A stretch of DNA of 64,000 nt from JAUIAS01 sp030425395 (lineage in GTDB: Bacteria; Pseudomonadota; Alphaproteobacteria; Rhodobacterales; Rhodobacteraceae), in the NCBI GenBank assembly GCA_043553855.1, contig CP121336.1, positions 930,001-994,000 of the forward strand. The letters are read 5' to 3'. Below the pieces are notes generated by a model. That model was not told the origin of the DNA. It ran no database searches and saw nothing but the letters and a program-made list of their open reading frames with translations. Below, in pieces: positions 19,475 to 28,904 of this stretch (its first letter is position 1; each line of letters starts with the position of its first letter). Both the position numbers and the translations under genes were made by a program.

Positions 19475-20124
19475 CAGTTCGATCCACGCCCGCCACCGCC
19501 TCAGGTGCCGATCCGCTAGCCAATGGCAAGCTGAACGCCCCTGCCGCGGAACGCAATGTGGCCGCGATCACCGATCTTCTGCGACGCGTGGCACCGCCAA
19601 CCGGTGAGGCGCTGGAGCTGGCCAGCGGAACGGGCCAACACGTCACCGCCTTTGCCGCCGCCCTGCCCGGCCTGATATGGCAACCCACGGAACCCGATGC
19701 GCTGCGGCTTGCCAGTATCGCCGCATACCGCGCCGAAGCTGGACTGGCCAACCTGCGCGCGCCTGAGGCGCTCGATGCAACGGTCCCGGGATGGGGAAAG
19801 GACCGATCCGTCGATCTGGTTGTTCTCGTCAACCTGCTGCACCTGATATCCGAAGCAGAGGCCAAAACCCTGATAACCGAGGCAGCCAAAGCCCTGCGCC
19901 AAAACGGTGTTCTGGTAATCTATGGCCCGTTCATGCGCGCAGGAGAGTTGACCTCGGACGGGGATCGCGCTTTCCATCAAAGTCTGGTCAGCCACGATCA
20001 AGACACCGGCTACAAGGACGATTTCGATACGCTGGATCAAATGGTCGAAGCCGGTCTGTCCATAACTTTGGTCGGGGAAATGCCCGCCAATAATCTGGCG
20101 CTGGTGGGAACGCGAGAATTCTGA
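19471..20124 (+). CDS. DUF938 SAM-dependent methyltransferase
   Basis: A 217-residue class I methyltransferase-fold protein. The SAM motif ELASGTGQHVTAFA is around residue 50; WQPTEPD, NLLHLISEAEA and LVIYGPFMRAGEL are the characteristic DUF938 blocks. No substrate is established for the family. It is third in the AKR-DAO-DUF938 operon. Confidence 0.85.
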   Translation: MTVRSTPATASGADPLANGKLNAPAAERNVAAITDLLRRVAPPTGEALELASGTGQHVTAFAAALPGLIWQPTEPDALRLASIAAYRAEAGLANLRAPEALDATVPGWGKDRSVDLVVLVNLLHLISEAEAKTLITEAAKALRQNGVLVIYGPFMRAGELTSDGDRAFHQSLVSHDQDTGYKDDFDTLDQMVEAGLSITLVGEMPANNLALVGTREF

Positions 20125-20196
20125 TCCGGATCAAAGACGGACCCATCGCAATACTGGAATGTGGCGGCGAATCTCTCAAAGGAGCGTCACACAAAC

Positions 20197-20538
20197 ATGA
20201 CCGCAAAAGAAAAACTCGCCAGCACGCGCAAAGGCCTTCGCGCGCTGTATTCCGCCATTCCTGACACGACCCAAGCCTTTACCGGTCTGGGCAAAGCGGC
20301 CAAGGAAGGCGGCGTTCTGGACTTCAAGACGAAAGAATTCGTAGCCCTTGGCATTGCCATCGCTGACCGATGCGAACCCTGTATTCTGCTGCACGTCGAA
20401 GCCTTGGTAAAAGCAGGGGCAAGCCGTGAAGAAGTGGGCGATGTGCTGGCCATGGCCATACAGATGGGGGGCGGCCCGTCGATGATGTATGCGGCCAAAG
20501 CCTTGGAATGCTATGATGAGCTAACCACAGCGGCCTGA
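20197..20538 (+). CDS. carboxymuconolactone decarboxylase/AhpD-like protein
   Basis: A 113-residue small alpha-helical protein with the redox motif C59-E-P-C62-x-x-x-H66 of AhpD-like peroxidase partners, rather than the CxxC-less true decarboxylases. It probably acts as a thiol peroxidase or disulfide reductase. AAAGGAG lies upstream of the chosen ATG. It sits 72 bp after the methyltransferase and is followed by a strong terminator. Confidence 0.85.
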   Translation: MTAKEKLASTRKGLRALYSAIPDTTQAFTGLGKAAKEGGVLDFKTKEFVALGIAIADRCEPCILLHVEALVKAGASREEVGDVLAMAIQMGGGPSMMYAAKALECYDELTTAA

Positions 20539-20562
20539 GCCTGCCCGTGCTGATCCGGCATG

Positions 20563-20590
20563 AAACGCCCCGCCGAAACGGGGCGTTTTT
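20563..20590 (+). terminator. rho-independent terminator
   Basis: A 10-bp perfect stem (AAACGCCCCG / CGGGGCGTTT) with a 6-nt loop is followed by T6. It closes the 17460-20538 gene group and lies just past the end of the convergent Cys-rich gene. Confidence 0.92.
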
Positions 20591-20596
20591 TATTGA

Positions 20597-20911
20597 TTAG
20601 CGGCAATTTCCCTTTTGCGGCGCATAGCAATATGCCGGGCCGCCGTTGGACGGGATGCAGACTTTCATGCCGCCTGTGCAGATCAGGCCGCCTTTACACT
20701 CGGCGTAGCTGGGATTGTAACACCCGCCTGGCCCGTGTGGTCCCGGCCTGCATGGCTTGGTACCAGTGTAGGGGCACGATTGGGCCAACTGGTAGCTTCC
20801 ATCTGAGCCGGTCAAAGCGCGTAATTTGTTCTCAAACGTGGTTTCCGAGTCGGCAAAAGACGGACCAGCCAACAGGGCAAACGCACAGGCGGAAATGACG
20901 TATTTGATCAT
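20597..20911 (-). CDS. small secreted cysteine-rich protein, unknown function
   Basis: A 104-residue protein with a clear signal peptide (MIKYVISACAFALLAGPSFA) and a mature part of about 84 residues containing eight cysteines spread through a Gly/Pro-rich segment. The even cysteine number and periplasmic export suggest four disulfides. I recognise no family. The start was chosen for the signal peptide. It is a single gene between two terminators. Confidence 0.72.
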   Translation of the reverse strand: MIKYVISACAFALLAGPSFADSETTFENKLRALTGSDGSYQLAQSCPYTGTKPCRPGPHGPGGCYNPSYAECKGGLICTGGMKVCIPSNGGPAYCYAPQKGNCR

Positions 20912-21021
20912 GGGTTTCTCCTCTCTAACGAAAGAATTATCCCTCACATTCGAGCGCCCCGATATGATGTGCCTCAAGGCACCAACCGAACCAAAGTGCT
21001 ACAATACGGGTGGGTTTGTGC

Positions 21022-21055
21022 AAAAAATGCGGGCGGTCCATCACGGGCCGCCCGC
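21022..21055 (-). terminator. terminator of the dimethylglycine dehydrogenase-like gene
   Basis: On the minus strand an 8-bp stem GCGGGCGG / CCGCCCGC is followed by A and six T (complement of 21022-21027). It lies directly after the stop at 21064. Confidence 0.8.
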
Positions 21056-21063
21056 GCAATCCA

Positions 21064-23562
21064 TCAGCCGTCCTTGCGGATCACCTCGTTCTTTGGATCG
21101 TAGGGGCTGTCGCAGGTCACGACCGCATCCCAAAGCTGATCCAACATCCGCACCTTTAGCTTTTGCCCCTCGACCACAAGGTCGGGGCGCACATATCCCA
21201 TGCCGATGGATTTCCCAAAGGCAACCGAATACCCACCCGAGGTCAGACGACCGACTTTCTCATCACCCAGATACAGGGCCTCGTGCCCCCAAGGATCGGC
21301 ATCCGCTGGCCCATCAATCAACACGGTGCAGCACTTGGAGCGGACTCCGATCTCCTGCATGGCTTCCTTGCCTTGGAAATCCTTGGACAGGTCGACAAAC
21401 CGCGGCAGATCAGCCTCCAACGGCGTGGCATCGCGGCCCAGTTCATTGCCAAATGCACGATAGGATTTCTCCTGCCGAAGCCAGTTCTGAGCCCGCGCAC
21501 CGACCAGCTTCATACCGTGCTCTGCACCTGCCTTTTCCAACAGGTCGAACAGATAGTTCTGCATTTCAATCGGGTGGTGCAATTCCCAGCCAAGTTCGCC
21601 GGTATAAGCCACGCGGATCGCATTGACCGGACACATGCCCAGTTCGATCTGACGCGCCGACAACCACGGAAAACGCTTGTTTGACAGCGCGGTTTCAGGC
21701 TCTGCATCCTTGATCACCGCTGCCAGCACATCACGCGATTTCGGCCCGGCAATGGCAAAAACGCCCCATTGCGTCGTCACGTTCTGAATTTCGATATAGC
21801 CGAACTCGGGTGTTTTGTCCTGCGCGGCCTTGCGCAGAAAATCCGCGTCGTAATCGGTCCATGCCCCGGCGGACACCAGATAATATTCATCCTCGCCAAG
21901 GCGCACGATTGTATATTCGGTGCGCGTCGTTCCATTCGCCGTGAGAGCGTATGTCAAGTTGATGCGTCCGACCTTGGGCAGCTTGTTGCAAGTAAACCAA
22001 TCCAGGAATTGCGTGGCACCCGGCCCCTTGACCATATGCTTGGTAAAGGCAGTCGCGTCGATCAGACCGACGCCATTGCGAACAGCCTCTGCCTCGGCCT
22101 TGGTGTATTCCCACCACGCGCCACGACGGAAAGAGCGGCTGTCATGGTCGAAACTGTCCGGCGCATCCAGCGGCCCGAAATAGTTGGGCCGCTCAAAACC
22201 ATTGACGCATCCGAATTGAGCCCCACGCGCCTTCTGACGATCATAGGCGGGTGCAGTGCGCAGCGGACGGCACGCTTCGCGTTCCTCATCCGGGTGATGC
22301 AGGATATAGACGTGCTCGTAGGCTTCCTCGTTCTTGCGCGCGGCATACTCGGTCGTCATCCATGAACCGTAACGCTTGGGGTCAAGGCTCGCCATGTCGA
22401 TCTCGGCCTCGCCCTCGACCATCATCTGGGCAAGGTAATACCCGGTGCCTCCAGCGGCTGTGATGCCAAAGGAAAAGCCTTCGGCCAACCACATGTTACG
22501 CAGCCCCGGAGCCGGACCAACAAGGGGGTTACCGTCCGGAGTGTAGCAGATCGGACCATTGAAATCGTCCTTGAGCCCCACGGTTTCCGATGACGGTATC
22601 CGGTGGATCATGGACATGTATTCTTCTTCGATCCGGTCAAGGTCCAAGGGAAACAGATCCGCCCGGAAACTGTCGGGCACGCCATATTCAAACCGCGCTG
22701 GCGCATTGCGTTCATAAGGACCAAGGATCCAGCCGCCGCGCTCTTCGCGTACATACCACTTGGCATCCGCATCGCGCAGAACCGGATGCTCGGGGTTCGT
22801 CTTGCGATATTCAACCAGCGCCGGATCCGGTTCGGTTACGATGAACTGGTGCTCAACAGGAATAGCGGGGATCTTGATCCCCAAAAGTTTTGCGGTGCGT
22901 TGCGCGTGGTTTCCGGTGGCAGTGACAACGTGTTCTGCCGTGACAACAACCTGCTCGTCGGAAGCGACCAGATTTCCGCCTCGTTCGACCATTTTGGTCA
23001 GGGTCACATTCCATTCCGACCCGGTCCACTCATACCCATCGACCTGCCATTTGCGTTCGATGACCACGCCACGCTGACGCGCGCCCTTGGCCATCGCCAT
23101 GGTCACATCGGCAGGGTTAATATAGCCATCTGTGGGATGATAGATTGCCCCCTTGAGGTCCTCGCACCGCACCAGCGGCCAGCGCTGCTTGATCTCATCG
23201 GCGCTCATCCACTCATAAGGCACACCCACGGTCTCGGCCGTGGTGGCATAGAGCATGTATTCGTCCATGCGCTCTTGCGTCTGCGCCATCCGCAGATTGC
23301 CGACCACATAGAAACCCGCGTTCAGCCCGGTTTCTTCTTCAAGGGTCTTGTAGAACTTGACTGAATAATCGTGAATGTGGCTGGTGGCATAGCTCATGTT
23401 GAACAAAGGCAGCAAACCCGCCGCGTGCCACGTCGAACCCGAGGTCAGCTCGTCGCGTTCCAGCAACATAACATCCTGCCACCCCGCGCGGGCAAGGTGA
23501 TAGGCAATCGAGGTCCCGACGGCACCACCGCCGACGACAAGGGCTTTGACATGGGTTTTCAT
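21064..23562 (-). CDS. dimethylglycine/sarcosine dehydrogenase-like flavoprotein
   Basis: An 832-residue two-part enzyme. The N-terminal DAO-type FAD domain starts VKALVVGGGAVGTSIAYHLA and has SGSTWHAAGLLP, where His46 matches the covalent flavin-attachment histidine of dimethylglycine dehydrogenases. The C-terminal half is GcvT-like (aminomethyltransferase) and would bind tetrahydrofolate to capture the C1 unit. Members demethylate dimethylglycine, sarcosine or related N-methyl amines. The start MKTHVKAL was chosen on the FAD motif; 59 codons upstream look non-coding. No partner subunits are adjacent. Confidence 0.88.
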   Translation of the reverse strand: MKTHVKALVVGGGAVGTSIAYHLARAGWQDVMLLERDELTSGSTWHAAGLLPLFNMSYATSHIHDYSVKFYKTLEEETGLNAGFYVVGNLRMAQTQERMDEYMLYATTAETVGVPYEWMSADEIKQRWPLVRCEDLKGAIYHPTDGYINPADVTMAMAKGARQRGVVIERKWQVDGYEWTGSEWNVTLTKMVERGGNLVASDEQVVVTAEHVVTATGNHAQRTAKLLGIKIPAIPVEHQFIVTEPDPALVEYRKTNPEHPVLRDADAKWYVREERGGWILGPYERNAPARFEYGVPDSFRADLFPLDLDRIEEEYMSMIHRIPSSETVGLKDDFNGPICYTPDGNPLVGPAPGLRNMWLAEGFSFGITAAGGTGYYLAQMMVEGEAEIDMASLDPKRYGSWMTTEYAARKNEEAYEHVYILHHPDEEREACRPLRTAPAYDRQKARGAQFGCVNGFERPNYFGPLDAPDSFDHDSRSFRRGAWWEYTKAEAEAVRNGVGLIDATAFTKHMVKGPGATQFLDWFTCNKLPKVGRINLTYALTANGTTRTEYTIVRLGEDEYYLVSAGAWTDYDADFLRKAAQDKTPEFGYIEIQNVTTQWGVFAIAGPKSRDVLAAVIKDAEPETALSNKRFPWLSARQIELGMCPVNAIRVAYTGELGWELHHPIEMQNYLFDLLEKAGAEHGMKLVGARAQNWLRQEKSYRAFGNELGRDATPLEADLPRFVDLSKDFQGKEAMQEIGVRSKCCTVLIDGPADADPWGHEALYLGDEKVGRLTSGGYSVAFGKSIGMGYVRPDLVVEGQKLKVRMLDQLWDAVVTCDSPYDPKNEVIRKDG

Positions 23563-23730
23563 GGCCTGCTCCGTGAACTGTGCTTGCACCTCTCTTACGC
23601 CCATTCGAAATTCGACGCCAAAGCAAGCCGACCTACCGTGCACCAAATGCGACGCCGCGCTGAATCCGACCCCTCGTTCTTCTGGCCGAAAATACTCCCG
23701 CCGGAGGCACCGCGACGCGCGCAGCGCGGC

Positions 23731-23761
23731 GCAAAACAAAAACCTTCGCGACGCAGTCGCG
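23731..23761 (-). terminator. probable terminator of the FAD-linked dehydrogenase gene
   Basis: On the minus strand a short GC stem (CGCGAC / GTCGCG, 3-nt loop) is followed by AAGGTTTTTGTTTT, 24 bp after the stop at 23785. The stem is only 6 bp, so the call is moderate. Confidence 0.55.
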
Positions 23762-23784
23762 CCCGCTGAATCGGTAGGCTGGCG

Positions 23785-25191
23785 TCAGGACGCGGCCACG
23801 ATCTTGCCGGGGTTCAGGATATTGTCAGGATCCAGGGCCGCCTTGATCGCACGCATCACATCCACCGCGGGGCCAAGCTCCTTTTTCAGATAAGGCATCT
23901 TGCCCTGTCCGATGCCGTGTTCTCCGGTGCATGTCCCATCCATGCTGATCGCCAGATCATTCAACCAACCTACAAACGCATCCGCCTTGGCCACCTCGTC
24001 CGGCTGCTCCATGTCGATCAGCAACAGGGAATGAAAATTTCCGTCTCCCACATGTCCGACAATCGGTGCCACAAGACCCTCTTCCTCGGCCTTGGCCTGG
24101 GTTGCCGCCACGCATTCGGCCAACCGCGAAATCGGCACGCAAACATCGGTTGAAATCGCCTTGGCACCGGGCCTCAGCTGCAGCGCCGCCCAATAGGCAT
24201 CGTGCCGCGCTTGCCAGAGCTTGTTGCGTTCTTCGGTGCTTGTTGTCGCCTGATATCCCGTCGCGCCAAACTCCTCGGCAATCTGGCCAAACAGGTCTGA
24301 CTGCTCCGTCACCCCGTTTTCGGAACCGTGAAACTCCAGCAGCAGAAGCGGGGCCTCCGGCAGTGTAAGTTTGGAATAGGCATTGACCCCACGCACCGAC
24401 ATTTCATCCAGAAGCTCGATCCGCGCCACGGGAATTCCATATTGGATCACCGCCATCACCGCCTGACAGGCGGCATCGACGCTGGGAAAGGAACAGGCCG
24501 CCGAGCTGATCTTTTCAGGTATACCCTGAAGCTTGAGAGTGATTTCCGTGATCAGGCCCAGCGTGCCTTCGGACCCCACCATCAGCCGCGTGAGGTCATA
24601 ACCGGCCGAGGTTTTCTTGGCCCGTTGCGCGGTGCGCACGATCTCGCCGTTTGCCATCACCACTTCCAGAGACAGAACATTGTCCTTCATCGTGCCATAG
24701 CGCACAGCATTGGTTCCGGATGCCCGGGTCGCCGTCATGCCGCCTAGCGACGCGTTCGCGCCGGGATCTATGGGAAAGAACAGCCCCTGATCACGCAAAT
24801 GGGTATTCAGCTGTTCTCGTGTGACGCCGGGTTGCACCACTACCGTCAGATCTTCGGCTTGCACACCTAGGATTTCATTCATCTCCGACACATCCACGCA
24901 AATCCCGCCCGCTGGCGCGTTCACGTGGCCTTCAAGCGAAGTGCCCGTCCCAAATGGAATCACGGGCACTTTGTGTTCGGCGCAAACGCGCACGATCTCT
25001 GCGACTTCGCCGGTTGAGCGGGGGAAAGCCACCGCATCAGGGGCTTGGGTGCGGATATAGGTCGTTGTGTGTCCGTGCTGGTTCCGGATCGCTTCACCGG
25101 TCTGCAACCGATCCCCCAACTGTTGGCGCAGAATACCCACCACCGTTGCGATGCCCGACTCGTTGCGCGGCATGTCCGTTGCCTGAACCAT
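23785..25191 (-). CDS. FAD-binding oxidoreductase (GlcD/D-lactate dehydrogenase type)
   Basis: A 468-residue protein with an N-terminal VAO-type FAD domain (VPVIPFGTGTSLEGH around residue 80, DPGANASLGGMTATRASGTN around 140) and a C-terminal FAD-oxidase domain ending CTGEHGIGQGK...ALDPDNILNPGKI. This layout is typical of D-lactate or glycolate dehydrogenases that pass electrons to quinone. AAGGA upstream supports the ATG at 25191; an ATG 10 codons earlier is possible. It lies 76 bp downstream of the ggt gene on the same strand. Confidence 0.88.
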   Translation of the reverse strand: MVQATDMPRNESGIATVVGILRQQLGDRLQTGEAIRNQHGHTTTYIRTQAPDAVAFPRSTGEVAEIVRVCAEHKVPVIPFGTGTSLEGHVNAPAGGICVDVSEMNEILGVQAEDLTVVVQPGVTREQLNTHLRDQGLFFPIDPGANASLGGMTATRASGTNAVRYGTMKDNVLSLEVVMANGEIVRTAQRAKKTSAGYDLTRLMVGSEGTLGLITEITLKLQGIPEKISSAACSFPSVDAACQAVMAVIQYGIPVARIELLDEMSVRGVNAYSKLTLPEAPLLLLEFHGSENGVTEQSDLFGQIAEEFGATGYQATTSTEERNKLWQARHDAYWAALQLRPGAKAISTDVCVPISRLAECVAATQAKAEEEGLVAPIVGHVGDGNFHSLLLIDMEQPDEVAKADAFVGWLNDLAISMDGTCTGEHGIGQGKMPYLKKELGPAVDVMRAIKAALDPDNILNPGKIVAAS

Positions 25192-25267
25192 TTCAAAATC
25201 CTTCCGTGACCATTGCGCCATATCAGACCGGCAAAGCTGCCAGATCAAGCCGATAGTTGATGGCGCT

Positions 25268-27007
25268 CTATTCTCCGATTGCGATCCCTTCGCGGCGTGG
25301 GTCGGCGGCACCTTTCAGGGTATGTCCGATCTCGATCGCATGCAGCCCCGAATTCAGATCACGAACCGAGGTCTTGTAACCCAAGGCTTCCAAGGGCGCT
25401 TGCAATGCTTCGGTGCTGGTGCCCGCCTCAAGATCATAGGTGCCAAAGCGGTTCACCGCATGGGGATAAGACAGGGCGCTTTGGATATCCATGCCCCAGT
25501 CCGCCCAGGCAATGATGGTTTTGGCAACGTAGCCGATGATCCGGCTGCCTCCCGGAGACCCGATCACAAGGCGCGGCACACCATCGGTCATCACGATAGT
25601 TGGGGCCATGGACGATCGGGGCCGTTTGCCCGGCTCCACCCGGTTGGCCACCGGAATACCATCGCGGTGGCTGCGGAACGAAAAATCCGTAAGTTCGTTG
25701 TTCAACAGGAACCCGCGAACCATGACCCGCGATCCGAAAGCGTTCTCGATGGTGGTGGTCAGTGACAGCGCATTGCCATCGGCATCCACGATCGACACAT
25801 GCGAGGTTGAGGGCCGCTCTATCGCGTCGTCGTCCCCCCAATTCAACGCGTGATCATATTCGGGAGCGCCCGGGGCCACGCTGTCCAGCGCACGATAGCC
25901 CGACAAAAGCGCCGCGCGCTCAGCAAGGTAATCATCCGCGATCAGACCCTTGACCGGAACAGGAACAAAATCGCTGTCCGCCATGTAACGGCCCCGATCC
26001 GCAAACGCGAGACGCGAGGCATCCCCGATCAAACGCCACGCCTGTGGGCTGTCGGGCCCAAGCACGGCGAGGTCATGATGATTCAGCATCCCCAGGATTT
26101 GACCGACGGTCAGTGCCCCCGAGGATGGCGGCCCCATGCCACAGACCTCGTGTTCACGATAGGGCACACAAACCGGTGCGCGTTCTTTGATTTTGTAAAT
26201 CGCAAGGTCGGTTTGCGACAAGACGCCGGGATTGCCCGCCGCCCCGCGCACTTCTGTTACGATATCACGGGCAATCTCGCCGGTATAAAACGCCTCGACC
26301 CCGTCTTGGGCAAGATGGCGCAACGTTTCGGCATAGGCAGGGTTGCGCAGCAGGCTGCCTTGCTGGACCGGCACGCCGCCGGGCAGGAAATAAGCGGCCG
26401 TGTCGGGGTGCGTTGCCAGACGTTCTGCATCCCGCGCCACCAACCTCGCCAATCTGGGCGACACCGCAAAGCCTTCTTGCGCCAGCGTGATTGCAGGCTC
26501 CAACAAGGACGCCCAGTCCTTGCGGCCCCAACGCGAATGCGCCTCCGCCATCAAGGCCGGCGTTCCCGGAGTGCCGACAGAGCGCCCGCCAATAACCGCA
26601 TCAAAGAACTTTAGCGGCGTGCCTTGGGTATCCTGAAACAATCGCGGCGTCGCCTCAAGTGGCGCGGTTTCCCGGCCATCCAGCGTGGTTAACGCGCCGC
26701 TTCCTGCGTCATACCACACAAGAAATGCGCCGCCCCCCAAGCCCGAGGACTGGGGTTCGACCAGCCCGAGCACCGCTTGCACGGCCACCATCGCATCGGC
26801 AGCGGTGCCGCCGTCTCGCAGCACATCCGCCCCGGCGCGCACCGCCAGAGGGTTTGCCGCTGCGATCATCCAGTCCTGCGCCTCGACAGGGCCCGACATC
26901 CCCATCTCTGCCCCTGTGGAAACTTCAGGAGCCACAGCATCCGCAGCCTGCTGTGCAGCAACAGCGCCCCCGAAAAGCAAAGCACAAGTCACAATGACAA
27001 AGCGCAT
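25268..27007 (-). CDS. ggt: gamma-glutamyltransferase
   Basis: A 579-residue periplasmic N-terminal-nucleophile hydrolase precursor with a signal peptide (MRFVIVTCALLFGGAVAAQ). Autocleavage is expected before Thr401 (TSHVSIVDADGN), the nucleophile of the small subunit; the large subunit has the SSGLGGGAFLVWYD block and the small subunit SSMAPTIV and GSPGGSRI. It hydrolyses glutathione and gamma-glutamyl compounds. The start was picked for the signal peptide; a GTG-like extension upstream is not needed. Confidence 0.93.
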   Translation of the reverse strand: MRFVIVTCALLFGGAVAAQQAADAVAPEVSTGAEMGMSGPVEAQDWMIAAANPLAVRAGADVLRDGGTAADAMVAVQAVLGLVEPQSSGLGGGAFLVWYDAGSGALTTLDGRETAPLEATPRLFQDTQGTPLKFFDAVIGGRSVGTPGTPALMAEAHSRWGRKDWASLLEPAITLAQEGFAVSPRLARLVARDAERLATHPDTAAYFLPGGVPVQQGSLLRNPAYAETLRHLAQDGVEAFYTGEIARDIVTEVRGAAGNPGVLSQTDLAIYKIKERAPVCVPYREHEVCGMGPPSSGALTVGQILGMLNHHDLAVLGPDSPQAWRLIGDASRLAFADRGRYMADSDFVPVPVKGLIADDYLAERAALLSGYRALDSVAPGAPEYDHALNWGDDDAIERPSTSHVSIVDADGNALSLTTTIENAFGSRVMVRGFLLNNELTDFSFRSHRDGIPVANRVEPGKRPRSSMAPTIVMTDGVPRLVIGSPGGSRIIGYVAKTIIAWADWGMDIQSALSYPHAVNRFGTYDLEAGTSTEALQAPLEALGYKTSVRDLNSGLHAIEIGHTLKGAADPRREGIAIGE

Positions 27008-27120
27008 AGCGCATCCTCCCGCGTTGGTAACCATGTCAGCCTATCGGGGCTTCCCTCGCGAAACCAGCACAGGTTAACATATCGTTAACAATGGATGGAT
27101 ACATGGAAGAGGGTTTACAA

Positions 27121-27759
27121 ATGTTGCGCAGCTTTCTGGGAGTGCTCGGCTGTCTTGGCCTCTTCACAGTTTATGGCGAAGCCGTATCCGCCGCCGAAAA
27201 ACTCCGTGTGAGCGTCCCCAGGAACGCGCCCGACATCATATCGGACTATCGCAGCTGGATGGGGGCCAACGGCTTGCGCCGCCCGGCGCGTCACCAAGGC
27301 ATAGACATTGCAGGCCCGGTGGGTTTCGCCGTTCACGCCGCTGCTGATGGTACGGTCGTCGAAGTCGACACCGGCCCATGCTGGGGGCCAACCGTTGTCG
27401 TGGACCACGGCAAGGGACACGACGGCAAACCACTGGTTGCCGCCTATGGCCATCTGGGAACCACAAAGGTGCGCACAGGCGACAACGTGCGGCGCGGCGA
27501 CATAATCGGGCATCTGGACAACAGTTATCGAAAGTTCAAATGCACCGCCGCAGTGCGCCACGTGCATTTCCAATTGGGCCGCAAACACCGCAGCGGGCCA
27601 AAGGGCACCTATTGGGGCCATGTGCGTTATCTTGTCGATGGCAAGAAAGGCGTAAACCCGCATCTCTATTGGGCAAAGGGACCGGGCAAGGTCACCTGCT
27701 TCCAACCGGGCAGGACATACCCCAAAGGGACACTGACCTACCCGGCCGCATGCAATTAA
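27121..27759 (+). CDS. M23 family metallopeptidase (LytM-like)
   Basis: A 212-residue secreted protein with an N-terminal signal segment (MLRSFLGVLGCLGLFTVYG). The LytM zinc motifs are HQGIDI (HxxxD) near residue 60 and RHVHFQLG (HxH) near 150. Such enzymes cut peptidoglycan cross-links or process surface proteins. GAAGAGGG lies upstream of this ATG; the ATG at 27103 is an alternative. It ends 4 bp before the convergent 2-hydroxyacid dehydrogenase gene. Confidence 0.86.
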   Translation: MLRSFLGVLGCLGLFTVYGEAVSAAEKLRVSVPRNAPDIISDYRSWMGANGLRRPARHQGIDIAGPVGFAVHAAADGTVVEVDTGPCWGPTVVVDHGKGHDGKPLVAAYGHLGTTKVRTGDNVRRGDIIGHLDNSYRKFKCTAAVRHVHFQLGRKHRSGPKGTYWGHVRYLVDGKKGVNPHLYWAKGPGKVTCFQPGRTYPKGTLTYPAACN

Positions 27760-27763
27760 TGAT

Positions 27764-28750
27764 TTAGAGCATCGCAGGTACGACCTGATCGGGTGGGCGG
27801 TGGCCATCCTCGAAGGTCTTGATGTTGATAATGACTTTTTCGCCCATCTCGAGGCGGCCTTCCTTGGTCGCCGATCCCATATGCGGCAACAAGACCACGT
27901 TGGGCAGTTCACGCAGGCGCGGGTTCACATCGGTGCCGTGCTCATACACGTCCAAACCGGCGCCCGAGATATCTCCGGCCCGCAACATCCGTGTCAGAGC
28001 ATTTTCGTCAATGACTTCGCCCCGTGAGGTGTTCACGATCACCGCGTCGGGTTTCATCAGGCGCAACCGGCGCGCATTCATCAGATGAAAGGTGGACGGT
28101 GTCGAAGGGCAATTCACGCTGATCACATCCATCCGCGCAATCATCTGATCAAGGCTTTCCCAATAGCGGGCTTTGAGCTCCTGTTCGGTCTCTTCACGCA
28201 GACGACGGCGATTGTGGTAATGAACCTGCATGCCGAAAGCATTGGCCCGCCGCGCGACGGCCTGACCGATTCGACCCATTCCCAGAATACCCAGACGACG
28301 CCCCGCGATTCGTCCGCCAAGCAGCGCCGTGGGTGACCAACCGTCCCATTCTCCGCGCGCCATCAAATTGAGACCTTCGGGAATCCGCCGTGTCACCGCA
28401 AGGATCAGCGCCATGGTCATATCCGCCGTGTCGTCGGTCAGAACACCGGGCGTATTGGACACCAGAATGCCCCTCTGCCGGGCGGTGGCCACGTCGATAT
28501 GATCCACCCCTGCCCCGTAATTCGCAATCAGCTTGAGATTTTCACTCGCCTGCCCGATCAGGCTTGCGTCGATCTCATCCGTAATGGTCGGCACCAGAAT
28601 GTCCGCTGTTCTGACGGCATCCTGCAATTCCGCTCGTGACATCGGAGTATCGTCTTCGCGCAACCGCGCATCAAAGAGCTCTGTCAATCGGGCCTCTACA
28701 GGCTCCGGCAACCGTCGCGTTACGACAACACTCAGTTTGGCTCTTGGCAC
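27764..28750 (-). CDS. D-isomer-specific 2-hydroxyacid dehydrogenase (glyoxylate/hydroxypyruvate reductase-like)
   Basis: A 328-residue NAD(P)-dependent enzyme. The Rossmann motif is LGILGMGRIGQAVARR; the catalytic Arg sits in NTSRGEVIDE and the His in LLPHMGSATKEGR. It probably reduces glyoxylate or hydroxypyruvate. The start is a GTG at 28750 with GGGAGG 7 nt upstream; the frame stays open 119 codons further but that part is Arg/Ala-rich and overlaps the divergent SH3 gene, so it is not used. Confidence 0.87.
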   Translation of the reverse strand: MPRAKLSVVVTRRLPEPVEARLTELFDARLREDDTPMSRAELQDAVRTADILVPTITDEIDASLIGQASENLKLIANYGAGVDHIDVATARQRGILVSNTPGVLTDDTADMTMALILAVTRRIPEGLNLMARGEWDGWSPTALLGGRIAGRRLGILGMGRIGQAVARRANAFGMQVHYHNRRRLREETEQELKARYWESLDQMIARMDVISVNCPSTPSTFHLMNARRLRLMKPDAVIVNTSRGEVIDENALTRMLRAGDISGAGLDVYEHGTDVNPRLRELPNVVLLPHMGSATKEGRLEMGEKVIINIKTFEDGHRPPDQVVPAML

Positions 28751-28904
28751 AATAGGCCTCCCGCTGCTTTGCAATTTCGTTTCTTGGTGGCATCGTGGCG
28801 CAGGATCAGCGGAGGCACAAGAAGCAACGCGGAGACAATCCGCAGCCCGCCCCGCCGGCAGAGCAAAAATTGACAGGCAAACCGTGACTGGCCCGAAAAC
28901 TTTC

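Noticed and set aside
20826..21626. Plus-strand frame of 266 codons
   Set aside because: Covers the end of the Cys-rich gene, a terminator and the 3' part of the dehydrogenase on the other strand; composition is shadow-like.
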